A DNA stretch of 64,000 nt from Lunatimonas salinarum (GCF_017811155.1 NZ_JACVCV010000004.1:246025-310024); one strand, 5' to 3'. Shown: positions 42,154-52,768, numbered from the stretch's first letter. Translations and numbers: made by a program. Notes: generated by a model not told the origin, from the letters alone.

Positions 42154-43404
42154 ATGAAAAGAAACAACCTAATAGTTGCGCTGATATTATTGATCTTTTT
42201 TGTCATCTCATTTTTGACAAACATATTGGGCCCCATCATCCCAGACATCATCGAAAGTTTTACATTGAGCTTGGGGCTGGCCGGGTTCCTACCATTTGCC
42301 TTCTTTGTAGCGTATGCGGTGATGTCCATACCGTCTGGTATCCTAGTGGAAAAATACCGTGAAAAAAAGGTATTGGCAGCCGCTTTTATCATGGCTTTTG
42401 CCGGTGCCTTACTTTTTGCGCTAATTCCCAGCTTTGGCATTGCGCTCAGTTCGTTATTTATCATTGGGATAGGCATGGCCATGCTGCAGGTAGTAATCAA
42501 CCCCCTATTACGCACAGCTGGAGGTGATGAGCATTTTGCCTTTAACTCTGTCTTGGGGCAATTGGCCTTCGGCGCTGCCAGTTTCCTCAGTCCTTGGCTC
42601 TACAGCTTTCTGGTCAACAATATGCATACCGAAAACACTTCGGGGTTGATTACCTTGCTAAACGGACTGGTTCCAGAAAGCCTCAAGTGGGTTTCGCTTT
42701 ATTGGGTATTTGCAGTCACCGCCTTTGTGATGGTGATCATCGTCATCCTAGCCAAATTCCCGACCGTGGAACTCAAAGAAGATGAAAAAATCGACGCCGG
42801 CTCGTCTCTGAAAGAATTACTGGGTGACCGCATGGTGATTTTGTACTTTTTGGGCATATTCTCTTATGTAGGCACCGAACAGGGTGTAGCCAACTGGACT
42901 TCGAAATTCCTGCAGGATTACCACGGGGTGGATCCCTCCACAGTGGGAGCCTCTGTTATTTCCTATTTCTGGGGATTGCTTACCGTAGGTTGTTTGCTCG
43001 GGTTGGTTCTCTTAAAGTTCTTTGACAGCCGGCGGGTGTTGATGTTGTTTACCTCCGGGGCCATTGTTTCTCTTTTGGCGGGTCTTTTTGGTCCAACCGC
43101 GGTGGCCATCATTGCCTTTCCACTCGTGGGATTCTTTGCCTCGGTAATGTGGTCAATCATCTTTTCGCTCGCTCTTAACTCCGTGGCGAAACATCACGGT
43201 ACCTTCTCGGGAATCCTTTGCACCGGCATAGCAGGAGGTGCGGTGGTTCCCCTAGTCGTGGGCGGCATAGCCGAATTAGTAGGGCTAAAAGTCGCCATGT
43301 TGTTTTTGCTCATCACATTGGGTTATATCCTCAGCATCGGTATCTGGGCCAAACCATTGGTGACCAATGCGACGGTGAAGCGTTTCAAAGATCTCTTTAA
43401 CTAA
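42154..43404 (+). CDS. MFS transporter (sugar uptake)
   Basis: I start at the ATG at 42154; an upstream in-frame ATG at 42052 lies inside the kinase gene and adds no hydrophobic sequence. The 416-residue product has about 12 transmembrane segments and an MFS signature after helix 2 (G-I-L-V-E-K-Y-R-E-K-K). It resembles the sugar:cation symporters used by Bacteroidota for fucose and amino sugars. It is placed between a ROK kinase and a XylR-like regulator, so it likely imports the monosaccharide or small product released by the locus. Confidence 0.85.
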   Translation: MKRNNLIVALILLIFFVISFLTNILGPIIPDIIESFTLSLGLAGFLPFAFFVAYAVMSIPSGILVEKYREKKVLAAAFIMAFAGALLFALIPSFGIALSSLFIIGIGMAMLQVVINPLLRTAGGDEHFAFNSVLGQLAFGAASFLSPWLYSFLVNNMHTENTSGLITLLNGLVPESLKWVSLYWVFAVTAFVMVIIVILAKFPTVELKEDEKIDAGSSLKELLGDRMVILYFLGIFSYVGTEQGVANWTSKFLQDYHGVDPSTVGASVISYFWGLLTVGCLLGLVLLKFFDSRRVLMLFTSGAIVSLLAGLFGPTAVAIIAFPLVGFFASVMWSIIFSLALNSVAKHHGTFSGILCTGIAGGAVVPLVVGGIAELVGLKVAMLFLLITLGYILSIGIWAKPLVTNATVKRFKDLFN

Positions 43405-43415
43405 GAATAGGCCAC

Positions 43416-44579
43416 ATGTACAAGATCATCCTGCTTTTAGACTTTGCGGAGGAATACAGCAAAAGCTTACTGAAAGGGATATCGAAATACTCTTCCGAGC
43501 ATGGCCCTTGGACCTACTGCCGCATGCCGCTTTACTATCGGGAAACCATCGGCATAGAAGGCATCATCAACTGGGCAAAAGAATGGGGTGCCGATGGGAT
43601 AATCGGCCAACTCTACAACGACATGGATATCAAACTAATCCTAGAGTCAAAAATTCCTGTCGTCGCCCAGGATTTCAAAGAACGGTTCAAAGAGCTCCCC
43701 AATATCACTGGTGCTTATCGGGAAACCGGACTGATGGGGGCCTCTTATTTTCTACAAAAAGGATTCAAAAATTTCGCCTTTTACGGATTCAACGACATCG
43801 TATGGTCCAGAGAACGTGCCGAGGGCTTTGAAGAAAAAATAAATTCGGTAGGCTATAAAGTCCATTACTTTGAGCACCGGAAATCCCGCTCTACGGACCT
43901 TTGGTATTATAAAAGCAATTCACTAAGCAAATGGCTGGTATCCCTACCCAAGCCGATTGCACTCATGACCTGTGACGACAATCAGGGCCTGCACATAGCC
44001 GAAGCCTGTAAGCAGAATAAAATCCGTATTCCGGAGGAAGTTGCGGTATTGGGAGTAGATAATGACGTCATGCTGTGTGAACTATCCGACCCACCTTTAT
44101 CCAGCATAGCCATGGACGTGGAAAAAGGCGGATACGACACGGCCAAACTGATGGATCAAATGATCCAAAACGGAATTGAGGGTCATTACGACATTATTGT
44201 AAAACCCACCCAAATTATCACCCGACAATCTACCGACATTTATGCCACCAACGACGACTACATTGCCTCTACGCTAAAATACATCCACAAAAACATCGAA
44301 AAAAACCTCCAGGTAGACGAGGTGGTCAAGCAGGTGCCCCTTTCACGCAGAACGCTCGAAAAACGCTTTTTACAGATTACCGGATTCCCCATTTACAAGT
44401 ATATCTCCAACCTACGCATCGAGAAGTTTGCCCAAAAACTGTTGGAGACAGATCAAACGGTTTTTGAGATCGCCATGGATCTTGGCTTGAATGACAGCAA
44501 AAACATCGCCCGCCAATTTAAGCAGGTAAAGGGCTGTAACCCCGTGGAATACCGCAAGCAGTACCTGGCGGGCAAGTAA
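43416..44579 (+). CDS. XylR-type transcriptional regulator (LacI-like sensor plus AraC domain)
   Basis: The 387-residue protein has a periplasmic-binding-protein-like sensor at residues 1-270 (L-G-V-D-N-D near 208 is typical of LacI-type sensors) and a C-terminal AraC helix-turn-helix pair from about 285 (D-E-V-V-K-Q-V-P-L-S-R-R-T-L-E-K-R-F). This is the XylR architecture of sugar-responsive activators. It lies 11 bp after the transporter, so it is co-transcribed with kinase and importer and probably controls both arms of the locus from the 40930-41246 region. Confidence 0.9.
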   Translation: MYKIILLLDFAEEYSKSLLKGISKYSSEHGPWTYCRMPLYYRETIGIEGIINWAKEWGADGIIGQLYNDMDIKLILESKIPVVAQDFKERFKELPNITGAYRETGLMGASYFLQKGFKNFAFYGFNDIVWSRERAEGFEEKINSVGYKVHYFEHRKSRSTDLWYYKSNSLSKWLVSLPKPIALMTCDDNQGLHIAEACKQNKIRIPEEVAVLGVDNDVMLCELSDPPLSSIAMDVEKGGYDTAKLMDQMIQNGIEGHYDIIVKPTQIITRQSTDIYATNDDYIASTLKYIHKNIEKNLQVDEVVKQVPLSRRTLEKRFLQITGFPIYKYISNLRIEKFAQKLLETDQTVFEIAMDLGLNDSKNIARQFKQVKGCNPVEYRKQYLAGK

Positions 44580-44719
44580 CCCTTACCACTCCGCTTCCTT
44601 ACGACTCCCAGAAAAGAATCCGATCCTGTAAAAAGCCGCTTTGTTTTTAACATCTGCTGATTTTTGGATAGTACTATCCGACCTCCAAAGGTATATCCTT
44701 TACAAGAAACAAACGATCT

Positions 44720-46018
44720 ATGAAGCAATTGACAAAGGAAACTTGGTTCTCCATCATTATAGCAGGCATGGCGCTGGCCACGGCTTGGGCCATACGTGGG
44801 CAGTTTGGGCACGAGCAGGGGGCTGCTTGGGCAGGAGGCATTGGAAGTCTGGCCATCCTACTACTCGCTGGCAGAAAAGACTGGTATCCCAAGGCAATTA
44901 AAGCAGCATTTGCAGGCGCTGTAGGTTGGGGCCTGGGGGGCATGATGAGTTACGGCGCAGTGGTGGGCTATGGACGTGGGATTGAATTTGTCAATGTTTA
45001 CTATGGCCTCCTGATGCTCTTGGTCATTGGGGGACTATATGGCTTTATAGGTGGTGGCCTGTTTGGATTGGTGCTTGCTGACACCACTAAAACCAAGATT
45101 AAATGGCATCAGGTGGTCACAGAACTGACGGTAGGCGGTGTAATTTTCTACTATTTCATCATCGAGCAACTGGGCTTCGAGATGACTCCTCCCCGTTCAG
45201 AAGCTTGGGGGGTATGTGCCGGTATTGGAATTGCGCTACTTTATTACTTGGCTCGCACCGGCCAACACAGTGCCCTACGTGTAGCCGTATTTGCGGGCCT
45301 GGGAGGAGGGTTTGGTTTTGCCTTCGGCAACTTTCTTCAGGTACTGGGAAACGTAGCACAGGTGCCCTTTAATATGTGGAATGTGATGGAATATTCATTG
45401 GGATTCTTTGGCGGAGTCGGTATGGCATACGCCACCTATACCTCCGAATGGCCTGTCGAAGAAAAGTTGACCCTGAAAAACTCCAACTTGTTGATCCCTT
45501 TAATCGGATTGGTCCTCTTGATCCCCTTCTTTGTCTGGCAGCAGTCCTTCCTCATGAAAGACCTCAGCCCCACCCTCGAACGCCTGGAAGTGGCTGACCC
45601 GGCGTCTCTTTTCAGAATGGTACAATGGGTAGCGTTTTTGGCACTGTTGGCACTAGCGGTTACCTGGATCCGAAAATTCAGCAGGCACAAAAGCAATCCT
45701 TCCAACCCCATCGGACAGGCTAGCATCAAACACGTATTTGTTGGCTATTTTGCGCTGTATATACTCTACACCATCCTGATCACCGGATCCTTCCTGAGCT
45801 TCTACCGCATAGAACAGTTCCTATACATCGCTAATTTCCTTGTCATCTTATGGGCCATGCCGAAATTGACCGTTTCCTTTGCCCCTCGTGCATTCGCTCC
45901 AGTCAAATGGTCCTATGCCCTTTTGGGGGTGATTGCGCTTATCGCCGTCTTGGCCCTGATTGCGATCAGCACCCATGGCGAAATGCCCGGCATGAACCGA
46001 AGGTTTGAGCTGAATTAA
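44720..46018 (+). CDS. Polytopic membrane protein of unknown function
   Basis: The 432-residue protein has about 11-12 hydrophobic segments and many glycines (for example G-A-V-G-W-G-L-G-G-M-M). I do not recognise a transporter family. Its charged residues within the first helices (W-A-I-R-G-Q-F-G-H-E) could line a path. It lies 140 bp after the regulator in the same direction and ends 12 bp before a bidirectional terminator. It may move a second substrate of the locus or export a product; that is inference from position only. Confidence 0.7.
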   Translation: MKQLTKETWFSIIIAGMALATAWAIRGQFGHEQGAAWAGGIGSLAILLLAGRKDWYPKAIKAAFAGAVGWGLGGMMSYGAVVGYGRGIEFVNVYYGLLMLLVIGGLYGFIGGGLFGLVLADTTKTKIKWHQVVTELTVGGVIFYYFIIEQLGFEMTPPRSEAWGVCAGIGIALLYYLARTGQHSALRVAVFAGLGGGFGFAFGNFLQVLGNVAQVPFNMWNVMEYSLGFFGGVGMAYATYTSEWPVEEKLTLKNSNLLIPLIGLVLLIPFFVWQQSFLMKDLSPTLERLEVADPASLFRMVQWVAFLALLALAVTWIRKFSRHKSNPSNPIGQASIKHVFVGYFALYILYTILITGSFLSFYRIEQFLYIANFLVILWAMPKLTVSFAPRAFAPVKWSYALLGVIALIAVLALIAISTHGEMPGMNRRFELN

Positions 46019-46030
46019 GCTCACAGAATC

Positions 46031-46068
46031 AAAAAAGGCTGACTCCAATGAAGGGTCAGCCTTTTTTT
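46031..46068. terminator. Bidirectional terminator between convergent genes
   Basis: A 7-bp stem GGCTGAC/GTCAGCC (46037-46043 with 46055-46061) is flanked by six A on the left and seven T on the right, so it can stop transcription from both sides. It overlaps the stop codon of the minus-strand phosphoesterase. Confidence 0.9.
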
Positions 46069-47419
46069 ATCGATACTCCGGTGTGTCTGGAATCCGGTTA
46101 ACCAGCTTATTTCGTCCGTCGACCCCCTTAGTCAACTCAAAGGCATCATACAGCTCTCCATGAATCGTATACGCCTCATACTGTAGTTTGCCGTCATTGG
46201 ATAGGTGAATGACCTGGTAGGTTTGTGTCTTAGAAGCCTTCCGCTCCATCCAAGGATACTCCTCCGCATCATACATTTTAATCCCTGCCATGGAAACCAC
46301 ATATACGGTGCCTTCCTTTTCAGCTTTCACTTCGTCTATTCCTCCATCTTGCGTTGGGCCGATCATACCCCTTCCGTAGGCATGATCGTGTCCCTGCAGT
46401 ACCAGATCCACTTGATATTTATCTATTATCGGCTTAAAATGCTTCCGTAGATCGGCATTATCCCTATTGGCTTTGGTGGAGTAAAAGGGATGGTGGATGG
46501 TTATCACGGTCCATTTCCTGGGGTCGTTGGCCAAAATCGAATCCAACCAAACCACTTGCTTCTGTTTTAAATACGGAGACTCCTCGATTTCCTCCGCATT
46601 GAGGGACACAAGTTTCAGGTTGGGGTAGTTCACCTGATAGCAGGTTTCCTCCAGGCCTCTCGGCCCATTAAGCGGAAGGTTAAACTGGGGCCTCCATTGC
46701 GGCGAAAGCAACTCATCCTTGCCATATTCGTGGTTGCCCGGGGTCATCATGCTTGGCATGGTGGCATGGATGAATCCACCTGCATAGAACCATTCACCCC
46801 ACTCAAAATCGTTATTATGTCGATTGATGAGGTCGCCTGCATGCAGGGAAAAAGCGGCTTGAGGAAAATGCTTGTAGGCCTGACGGATTAGCCTGGACCA
46901 ATGATCCCGAACCCCATTTTGGGCATCCCCCAAATATAAAAAAGTCAGCCCTTTCTTTTCAGGATCGGGCAGGATAACCTGAAACCATTCACTCCAATAG
47001 TCACCTGCCCCCACCCGGTACACATATGTTTTACCCGGTTCCATCTCAGTCATCTGCGCACTATGGTAATAGGCTTCGATGGTTGGATTGGTCTCGTGGC
47101 GTACAGACAAAAACTCGCTACTCGCCTTCTCAGAACGTACCTTTTCCAGAAAGGAGGAGGAATGGGTGGCCTCTGCCCATTCCAAAACACCCTCCGGCTG
47201 ATCGGTCGAGGTTCGCCAATTGACGTTCAATAGTTGCAAGGGAGATTCGGACAGGTTGAGGATGATCCGGTCAGGCATGGGGGAAGGCAGGTAACCGCTA
47301 AGCCTCAGGTCCAGATTTGTCCCATCGAGGAATTGCTGGGCATTTACGGAAGCCATCATCATACCCCCTAGGAAAAGGCAGCCAACGCTCAAAAAACATT
47401 TCGTAATTGCTTTATTCAT
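46067..47419 (-). CDS. Purple acid phosphatase-like metallophosphoesterase, exported
   Basis: The start ATG at 47419 gives a signal peptide ending S-V-N-A-Q. A fibronectin-like domain (residues about 60-150) precedes a calcineurin-like domain with L-G-D-A-Q-N, A-G-D-L-I-N, G-N-H-E-Y-G, H-H-P-F-Y-S and G-H-D-H-A-Y-G. All metal-binding motifs look intact. It is 450 residues, usual for this bacterial group. It lies downstream of susD in the same direction but is separated from it by a strong stem-loop at 47577-47609, so it likely has its own promoter or depends on read-through. Confidence 0.88.
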   Translation of the reverse strand: MNKAITKCFLSVGCLFLGGMMMASVNAQQFLDGTNLDLRLSGYLPSPMPDRIILNLSESPLQLLNVNWRTSTDQPEGVLEWAEATHSSSFLEKVRSEKASSEFLSVRHETNPTIEAYYHSAQMTEMEPGKTYVYRVGAGDYWSEWFQVILPDPEKKGLTFLYLGDAQNGVRDHWSRLIRQAYKHFPQAAFSLHAGDLINRHNNDFEWGEWFYAGGFIHATMPSMMTPGNHEYGKDELLSPQWRPQFNLPLNGPRGLEETCYQVNYPNLKLVSLNAEEIEESPYLKQKQVVWLDSILANDPRKWTVITIHHPFYSTKANRDNADLRKHFKPIIDKYQVDLVLQGHDHAYGRGMIGPTQDGGIDEVKAEKEGTVYVVSMAGIKMYDAEEYPWMERKASKTQTYQVIHLSNDGKLQYEAYTIHGELYDAFELTKGVDGRNKLVNRIPDTPEYR

Positions 47420-47576
47420 TTTATGGAAATTTATCAAACTCGTTATCGGCAATTCAGCTAGCTAAACGCTTGTAACAGGTATACTACCATAATCCCATTA
47501 ACGACTACCCTATGGGCGGTCTTTCGGGGCAATAAGCATCATAGAAAGCATAAAAACTCAGTGGCCTGGATAAATC

Positions 47577-47609
47577 AAAACGCCCTGATTTCTAATGAAA
47601 TCAGGGCGT
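47577..47609 (-). terminator. Rho-independent terminator of the susCD operon
   Basis: A perfect 13-bp stem, ACGCCCTGATTTC with GAAATCAGGGCGT and loop TAAT (47580-47609), is followed on the minus strand by four T. It begins 28 bp after the susD stop. Confidence 0.85.
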
Positions 47610-47636
47610 AAAAAATTTAACTGTGTTACGATCGGA

Positions 47637-49325
47637 TTACCACGGCTTTCCGGTGCCTTGAATTAACCAAGGCTTCGACCATTGATTGTTTGCACCTCTA
47701 CCTGCCGCAAAAGTTACCTCCAATCTGTTGATCGCCGCAGTAGCATTGTCGGCATTGAAATTAATCTCATTGTTGCCATAGGTAAACCTCACAGGCAGCA
47801 CCGGTTCAGCTGAAGCCTCGCCTGGAACCAAAGCTGGCAACCCAGTTCTTCGGAAGTCAAACCATGACTCAGACGCAGTGGTCCAGGAAGCGATCCACTT
47901 TTGCTCGATTATCTGCTCCAAGCTTCCGTTGTAAGCCACCCCCGGTCTTGCAATGTATTCTTCGTAGCTACCACCCACACCCCAAGTATCCAAGGAAAAC
48001 TTCACTGCATTATTGTAATGCGTTTGAGCATTTCCCACATTCCAACCTCTTTGTGCTGCCTCTGCAAGAATAAAGTGTACTTCCGCTGCGGAAATAATCC
48101 TAGCCTTCAAGATGCCTCCGCTTCTGCCACGGTAGTGGTCAGAAAGCTGGGATACGTGTTGATTTTCCAGCTGCTGACCCTCCGTCGGGTTCAGATTATG
48201 GGCACTTGGATTTTCCAATGCAGGTGGAACGCCCACGTACCTTCCTGTGTCCAACTGACGGCCCAGCAGAGCAGGATTATAGTGCCTGGTATATACGTTT
48301 CCTGCTGCAATTCGCGCCACGTATTCTGCATCGTTGAATGAAATGCGCCCATCCAAGATCACGCCATTTTCACGAATAAAGGGATCAATTGCAGTAGTCA
48401 GCGTGGGGTCTTCCACCCATTGGCAATGAACCGGTCTAAACCACACCGGTATGCGCGGATCATCTATCTCTAGCATTCGATCTATCAACGTAGTGGTTGG
48501 CTTGATTCTTCGGAAATTCGACCCTGCATCAAAGTCGGTTGCACTAGGCCAGGAATCTCCCGCTGATGCACCAATATAATTCATCGTCACATCTTCATCC
48601 GCCGACGAAAGAAAAACCCCCGACCTGAACACTTCTTCAATACCAGCCCTTGCAAAATCGGGTTTCTTGGCCTGTAATCGCATGTAGTATCGAAGTAAAA
48701 GCGAATTTGCAAACTTGTGCCAGCGCTGCGCATTGCCACCGAAGTACAGATCGTACTGAGGGATAATCCCCGAATTACTTCCAGTTGCGAAAATTTGCGC
48801 CGCTGCCTTCAGATCATTGATCACACCATCGTATATCACCTCTTGGCTATCATATACCGGAAACTCATTCTCGGTTCCTGGTTGATCACCTCTAAGTGCC
48901 ATGGTATAGGGTGCGTCACCCCAAAGGTCTGTGATTGTGCCGAAGATGAAGGACTTCATGGTCAATGCAATTCCTCGGTGGAAATCCAGTCCTGTTGCTT
49001 CGGCTCTCTCCATCAGGAATCTGTTATTTCGGAGCATATCATACCATCCGTTCCAATCCTGAAGACCCCATTCGTATTGGTTGTGACCTGTAAACCAGCC
49101 ATCCTTTTGGGTATGTTGAACAGTACCAGCCAAGTCACCGTATCCCATATTGTTAATGTTCAACGCCGCCTGTCTCATCACAGCAGGCAATAGTAAATTG
49201 GGGTTAGCTGAGGTTGGCGAAATCCCGTTAGGGTTGTCGTTGATCTCGTCCAAGCTGTCACACGATACGGCTGCAAGCAGCACGAACGCTAACATGAACT
49301 TATATAATGAACTAATTATTTTCAT
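47637..49325 (-). CDS. susD: SusD/RagB-family glycan-binding outer membrane lipoprotein
   Basis: The 562-residue lipoprotein has a signal ending A-V-S-C (Cys22) and belongs to the SusD-like_2 group (PF12771), with N-P-N-G-I-S-P-T near the start and a mostly helical TPR-like fold. On the cell surface such proteins capture the polymer or oligomer and pass it to the SusC channel. The gene begins 38 bp after susC and ends with a terminator. A similar pairing is used for peptides as well as glycans, so substrate type cannot be read from this gene alone; the neighbours favour a glycan. Confidence 0.92.
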   Translation of the reverse strand: MKIISSLYKFMLAFVLLAAVSCDSLDEINDNPNGISPTSANPNLLLPAVMRQAALNINNMGYGDLAGTVQHTQKDGWFTGHNQYEWGLQDWNGWYDMLRNNRFLMERAEATGLDFHRGIALTMKSFIFGTITDLWGDAPYTMALRGDQPGTENEFPVYDSQEVIYDGVINDLKAAAQIFATGSNSGIIPQYDLYFGGNAQRWHKFANSLLLRYYMRLQAKKPDFARAGIEEVFRSGVFLSSADEDVTMNYIGASAGDSWPSATDFDAGSNFRRIKPTTTLIDRMLEIDDPRIPVWFRPVHCQWVEDPTLTTAIDPFIRENGVILDGRISFNDAEYVARIAAGNVYTRHYNPALLGRQLDTGRYVGVPPALENPSAHNLNPTEGQQLENQHVSQLSDHYRGRSGGILKARIISAAEVHFILAEAAQRGWNVGNAQTHYNNAVKFSLDTWGVGGSYEEYIARPGVAYNGSLEQIIEQKWIASWTTASESWFDFRRTGLPALVPGEASAEPVLPVRFTYGNNEINFNADNATAAINRLEVTFAAGRGANNQWSKPWLIQGTGKPW

Positions 49326-49363
49326 CTTGTATCAATTTTTAGTGTTTAGTTAACCGAGGTCAA

Positions 49364-52300
49364 TTAAAACGTCATGTTTAACTTAAATCCAAACGGCATA
49401 GTCCAAGGCATCACGTTCTGCAACTCAATACCTTGACGGAATACGTTTGCGGTATCGCCCTGACGGCCACCGGTGATTTGGAAAGCTCTTTCAGGGTCTA
49501 TACCGTTGTTGGCAGCGGTCCAAAGAATCACATTTCGGGTGAAAACGGATATATTGGCACTACGGATTCCTTTAGGTGTAGGTAGATCGTATCCGATGGA
49601 AAGTTCGCGCAATTTGACAAACGAAGCATCAAATGTCACTTGCTGGCTATAAGACCAAGCAAACTGGTTGGAAGCAGGCCGGATAAAAGTCCCTTCTCCT
49701 CCCAAGTGCTCAATGTATTCTCCTGGAGCCACTTCAATTACACCTGGGATAAAAACGCCATCATAATTGGTTTCATTTCCTAAGGGAGTTGGTAGGCCAC
49801 CGGTTTCCTGCGTGTACCCCCCAACTCGCGGGAAGTTTCCGTTTTGCGGGATGATGTATTTCTCTGGATCAGATTTCAGCAAGGCCACCAGTTCATCTGT
49901 AGAATACAACCCTCCGGGAACCAGGTTGTCAATTTGGAGCTGTGATTTCCAGTTAGACCCGCCGTACCGGTAGGTAAAAGACTGGAATTGACCACCCATC
50001 CTCCAGTCAAAGCTGGCTTGTAAATTCCACTTCTTGTAGCGTAGACCTGTTTGCATGCCCATGATAAAATCGGGGTTAAAGTTACCCACTTTTACGCGTG
50101 CTTCTCTGCGGTTGTCGGGCTGCCAAGTACCGGTAGTGTTTGTCAATATTGGCCATCGGTAATAAGGAGAGTTGGGATCCTCCACGAATCGGAAGCCTCT
50201 ACTGTATAGGTTTCCAATGTCTTCGCCTACAAACGTCTGCGCACCACCGTTGTTGTCATCCCAAAGAGTGATAAAGTCCATGCCATCTGTCAGGCTCTCC
50301 AATCGGGTCCTCATACGGGTAAAGTTGACATTAACATCAAGAGATACTCCGTTGGGCCGCTGTATTGGAGTTCCGCCCAACATAACTTCCCAGCCACGGC
50401 TAGAGATCATACCAGCATTGATTTGACGCGTTGGAAAGCCAGAGGATGATGGCCCTTGTACGTTCAAAATCTGGTTTCGGTTTTCCTGATAGAAATAGGT
50501 TCCTTCGAATCTCAATCGGTCGTTGAACAAATTCAAATCCATACCGTATTCTTGAGACGTATTGATCTCAGGCTTTAGATTTGGGTTTAGCAGGTTTCCT
50601 GGGTAAGTATTGAAAACCAAGTTACCCCAATTACCACTGCCTAGAACCGGAGAAATCGCGTACGGGCTTGTATCATTACCTACCTGCGCAATACCTGCTC
50701 TGAATTTCAACATGGAAACTTCCTGTGGAAGGTTAAACGTGTAGTTGGCCATCCAGCTCAAAGATGCAGAGGGATAGAAGTATGAACGGTTACTTGCTGG
50801 AAGGGTACTGGACCAGTCATTTCTAGCAGTCACATCCAAGTACAATTGATCCTTAAATCCAATAGATGCCAATCCAAACACACTGTATATTGCCCTTCTA
50901 GAAGCAAAGTTAGAATAAGCTATACCATCTTGGGGAATATTACTTATGCGGTATAGCCCCGGCACAACAAGACCTACACCTCCCCGGCTTCCCATATAGT
51001 TGTCCCGGAAATTCTGGTTCATCGCATTTGCTCCACCAGATACCGATACGTTAAAATCGCCAAAGGCCTTGTTATAGGTCGTCAAAAACTCCACGTTGGA
51101 CTCCGCTTGCGCTATATCCTGCAGGTGATATGCTCCTCGACGTTCCCTAGTGAATGAATATGGAATCTTGGTTTCCCTGTTTTCCGCATAGGTATCGTAG
51201 CTCATGCGGATATGGGAATTCAAATTCTCATTCCATTTATAATCCAACTTGACGTTACCGAATACCCGATCCCGTACAAAACCGTTGTTGATTCCATACG
51301 CAATGAAATATGGATTATCCATATTATCGGAAGGTGCCTTTTGTTGGAACTCTTCCTGACCTGGTAGCCAGTACTCTTTTAAGTCTGCGATGTTGACGTG
51401 TGACCAATTGTATACCGACTCTGCTGCATTTGCCCCTCGGTTACCCGTAGAAGGCCGGTCGTTTGACAAGGATTTTGATAAGTTCACATCGGTGGAAAAT
51501 CTCAATTTTTCGGAAATATCAAACCCAACCGAAAAATTCAGGTTATGCCGAAACAAATCCGAATTTGGTATCATCCCGTTATGGGACATATTAGTATACC
51601 CCAATTTATAAGTAGTACGATCGGTAGATCCGGTAATGGCAAGCGAGTTGGTTGAGGTTACGCCAGTTTCCAGGAAATTTTTCATATTGTCCGGATAAGA
51701 CCTCATTTCCATCGGCAACCGGTTTCCATTTGCATCAACGGGGCTATTCCATTGCACTGCGGTAATACCCTGATCCAATGGAATGCCCGCCCAGTATTCG
51801 GAACGTTCATCCAAAAGGCCTACGCGATTTCCGTTTGCATACTTATAATGAAAATCCATAAACCTTACCGGAGTTTCAAATACGTTGGAAGAGGAGAAGT
51901 TAACCGTCATTCTTTCTCCCTTTTTACCCTTTTTGGTGGTAATCAATACTACGCCATTTCCTGCCCGTGTACCGTAAAGGGCAGCAGCACTCGGTCCTTT
52001 CAATACCGAGATGCTCTCGATATCATCCGGGTTGAGGTCGGAAATCTGGTTACCATAATCCACCTCATTTCGACCTCCCATACTGCGCATGTTGCTCAGG
52101 CTGTTTGCAACAGGCACACCATCAATCACAAACAATGGCTGATTGTCGCTGGTAAGCGAGGTGGCTCCCCGGATTACGATTGAAGAAGATGACCCAACCC
52201 CACTGGTTTGGTTAATCGTCACACCAGCAACTCTACCGGCAAGTGCATTGATTGCGTTTTCTTGTGTTACATTTCGAACGTCATCACCTTTCACCTCCGC

Positions 52301-52768
52301 CACTGCGTAGCCCAATGATCGCTTCTCCCGCTCAATACCCAAGGCAGTGACCACTACTTCAGACATGGAAGACATGGATTCGGCGAGGGAAACGTTGATG
52401 GTAGATTGGTTTCCTACTCGAATTTCCTGGCTGTCAAAGCCTACGTAGGAAAACACCAACACGGAATTCTCTCCGGCTACCTCGATGGTGTAGGACCCCT
52501 CGATATCGGTAACTGCCCCGTTATTGGTTCCCTTTTCCACGATGGTTACGCCAGGCAGACCCATCTCGTCCCCCTTTGCGGTAACCCTACCTCTTACAGT
52601 GATAGCGACTGCCTCGGGGGCCTCCTCTGCCAGTGAAACATTGCCCAAGGCATTTGCCCCGGCATTTGTCGTATGGGCCATAGACGCATAGGGCGAGCCA
52701 TAGCACAAGCCAATCGACAACAGTGGTACCATCCACTTAAACATTTTGTTTGTACGGTGTTTTTTCAT
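49364..52768 (-). CDS. susC: SusC/RagA-family TonB-dependent outer membrane transporter
   Basis: I choose the ATG at 52768, which gives a signal-like N-terminus with K and R then W-M-V-P-L-L-S-I-G-L; upstream in-frame ATGs add 22 residues with no function. After a carboxypeptidase-regulatory-like domain (residues about 55-130: V-R-G-R-V-T, L-P-G-V-T-I-V, Y-V-G-F) comes a TonB box (S-E-V-V-V-T-A-L), the plug (N-A-L-A-G-R-V-A-G-V) and a 22-strand barrel ending in aromatic F. At 1134 residues it has normal size. It imports oligosaccharides through the outer membrane using energy from TonB-ExbBD, which lie elsewhere. Confidence 0.94.
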   Translation of the reverse strand: MKKHRTNKMFKWMVPLLSIGLCYGSPYASMAHTTNAGANALGNVSLAEEAPEAVAITVRGRVTAKGDEMGLPGVTIVEKGTNNGAVTDIEGSYTIEVAGENSVLVFSYVGFDSQEIRVGNQSTINVSLAESMSSMSEVVVTALGIEREKRSLGYAVAEVKGDDVRNVTQENAINALAGRVAGVTINQTSGVGSSSSIVIRGATSLTSDNQPLFVIDGVPVANSLSNMRSMGGRNEVDYGNQISDLNPDDIESISVLKGPSAAALYGTRAGNGVVLITTKKGKKGERMTVNFSSSNVFETPVRFMDFHYKYANGNRVGLLDERSEYWAGIPLDQGITAVQWNSPVDANGNRLPMEMRSYPDNMKNFLETGVTSTNSLAITGSTDRTTYKLGYTNMSHNGMIPNSDLFRHNLNFSVGFDISEKLRFSTDVNLSKSLSNDRPSTGNRGANAAESVYNWSHVNIADLKEYWLPGQEEFQQKAPSDNMDNPYFIAYGINNGFVRDRVFGNVKLDYKWNENLNSHIRMSYDTYAENRETKIPYSFTRERRGAYHLQDIAQAESNVEFLTTYNKAFGDFNVSVSGGANAMNQNFRDNYMGSRGGVGLVVPGLYRISNIPQDGIAYSNFASRRAIYSVFGLASIGFKDQLYLDVTARNDWSSTLPASNRSYFYPSASLSWMANYTFNLPQEVSMLKFRAGIAQVGNDTSPYAISPVLGSGNWGNLVFNTYPGNLLNPNLKPEINTSQEYGMDLNLFNDRLRFEGTYFYQENRNQILNVQGPSSSGFPTRQINAGMISSRGWEVMLGGTPIQRPNGVSLDVNVNFTRMRTRLESLTDGMDFITLWDDNNGGAQTFVGEDIGNLYSRGFRFVEDPNSPYYRWPILTNTTGTWQPDNRREARVKVGNFNPDFIMGMQTGLRYKKWNLQASFDWRMGGQFQSFTYRYGGSNWKSQLQIDNLVPGGLYSTDELVALLKSDPEKYIIPQNGNFPRVGGYTQETGGLPTPLGNETNYDGVFIPGVIEVAPGEYIEHLGGEGTFIRPASNQFAWSYSQQVTFDASFVKLRELSIGYDLPTPKGIRSANISVFTRNVILWTAANNGIDPERAFQITGGRQGDTANVFRQGIELQNVMPWTMPFGFKLNMTF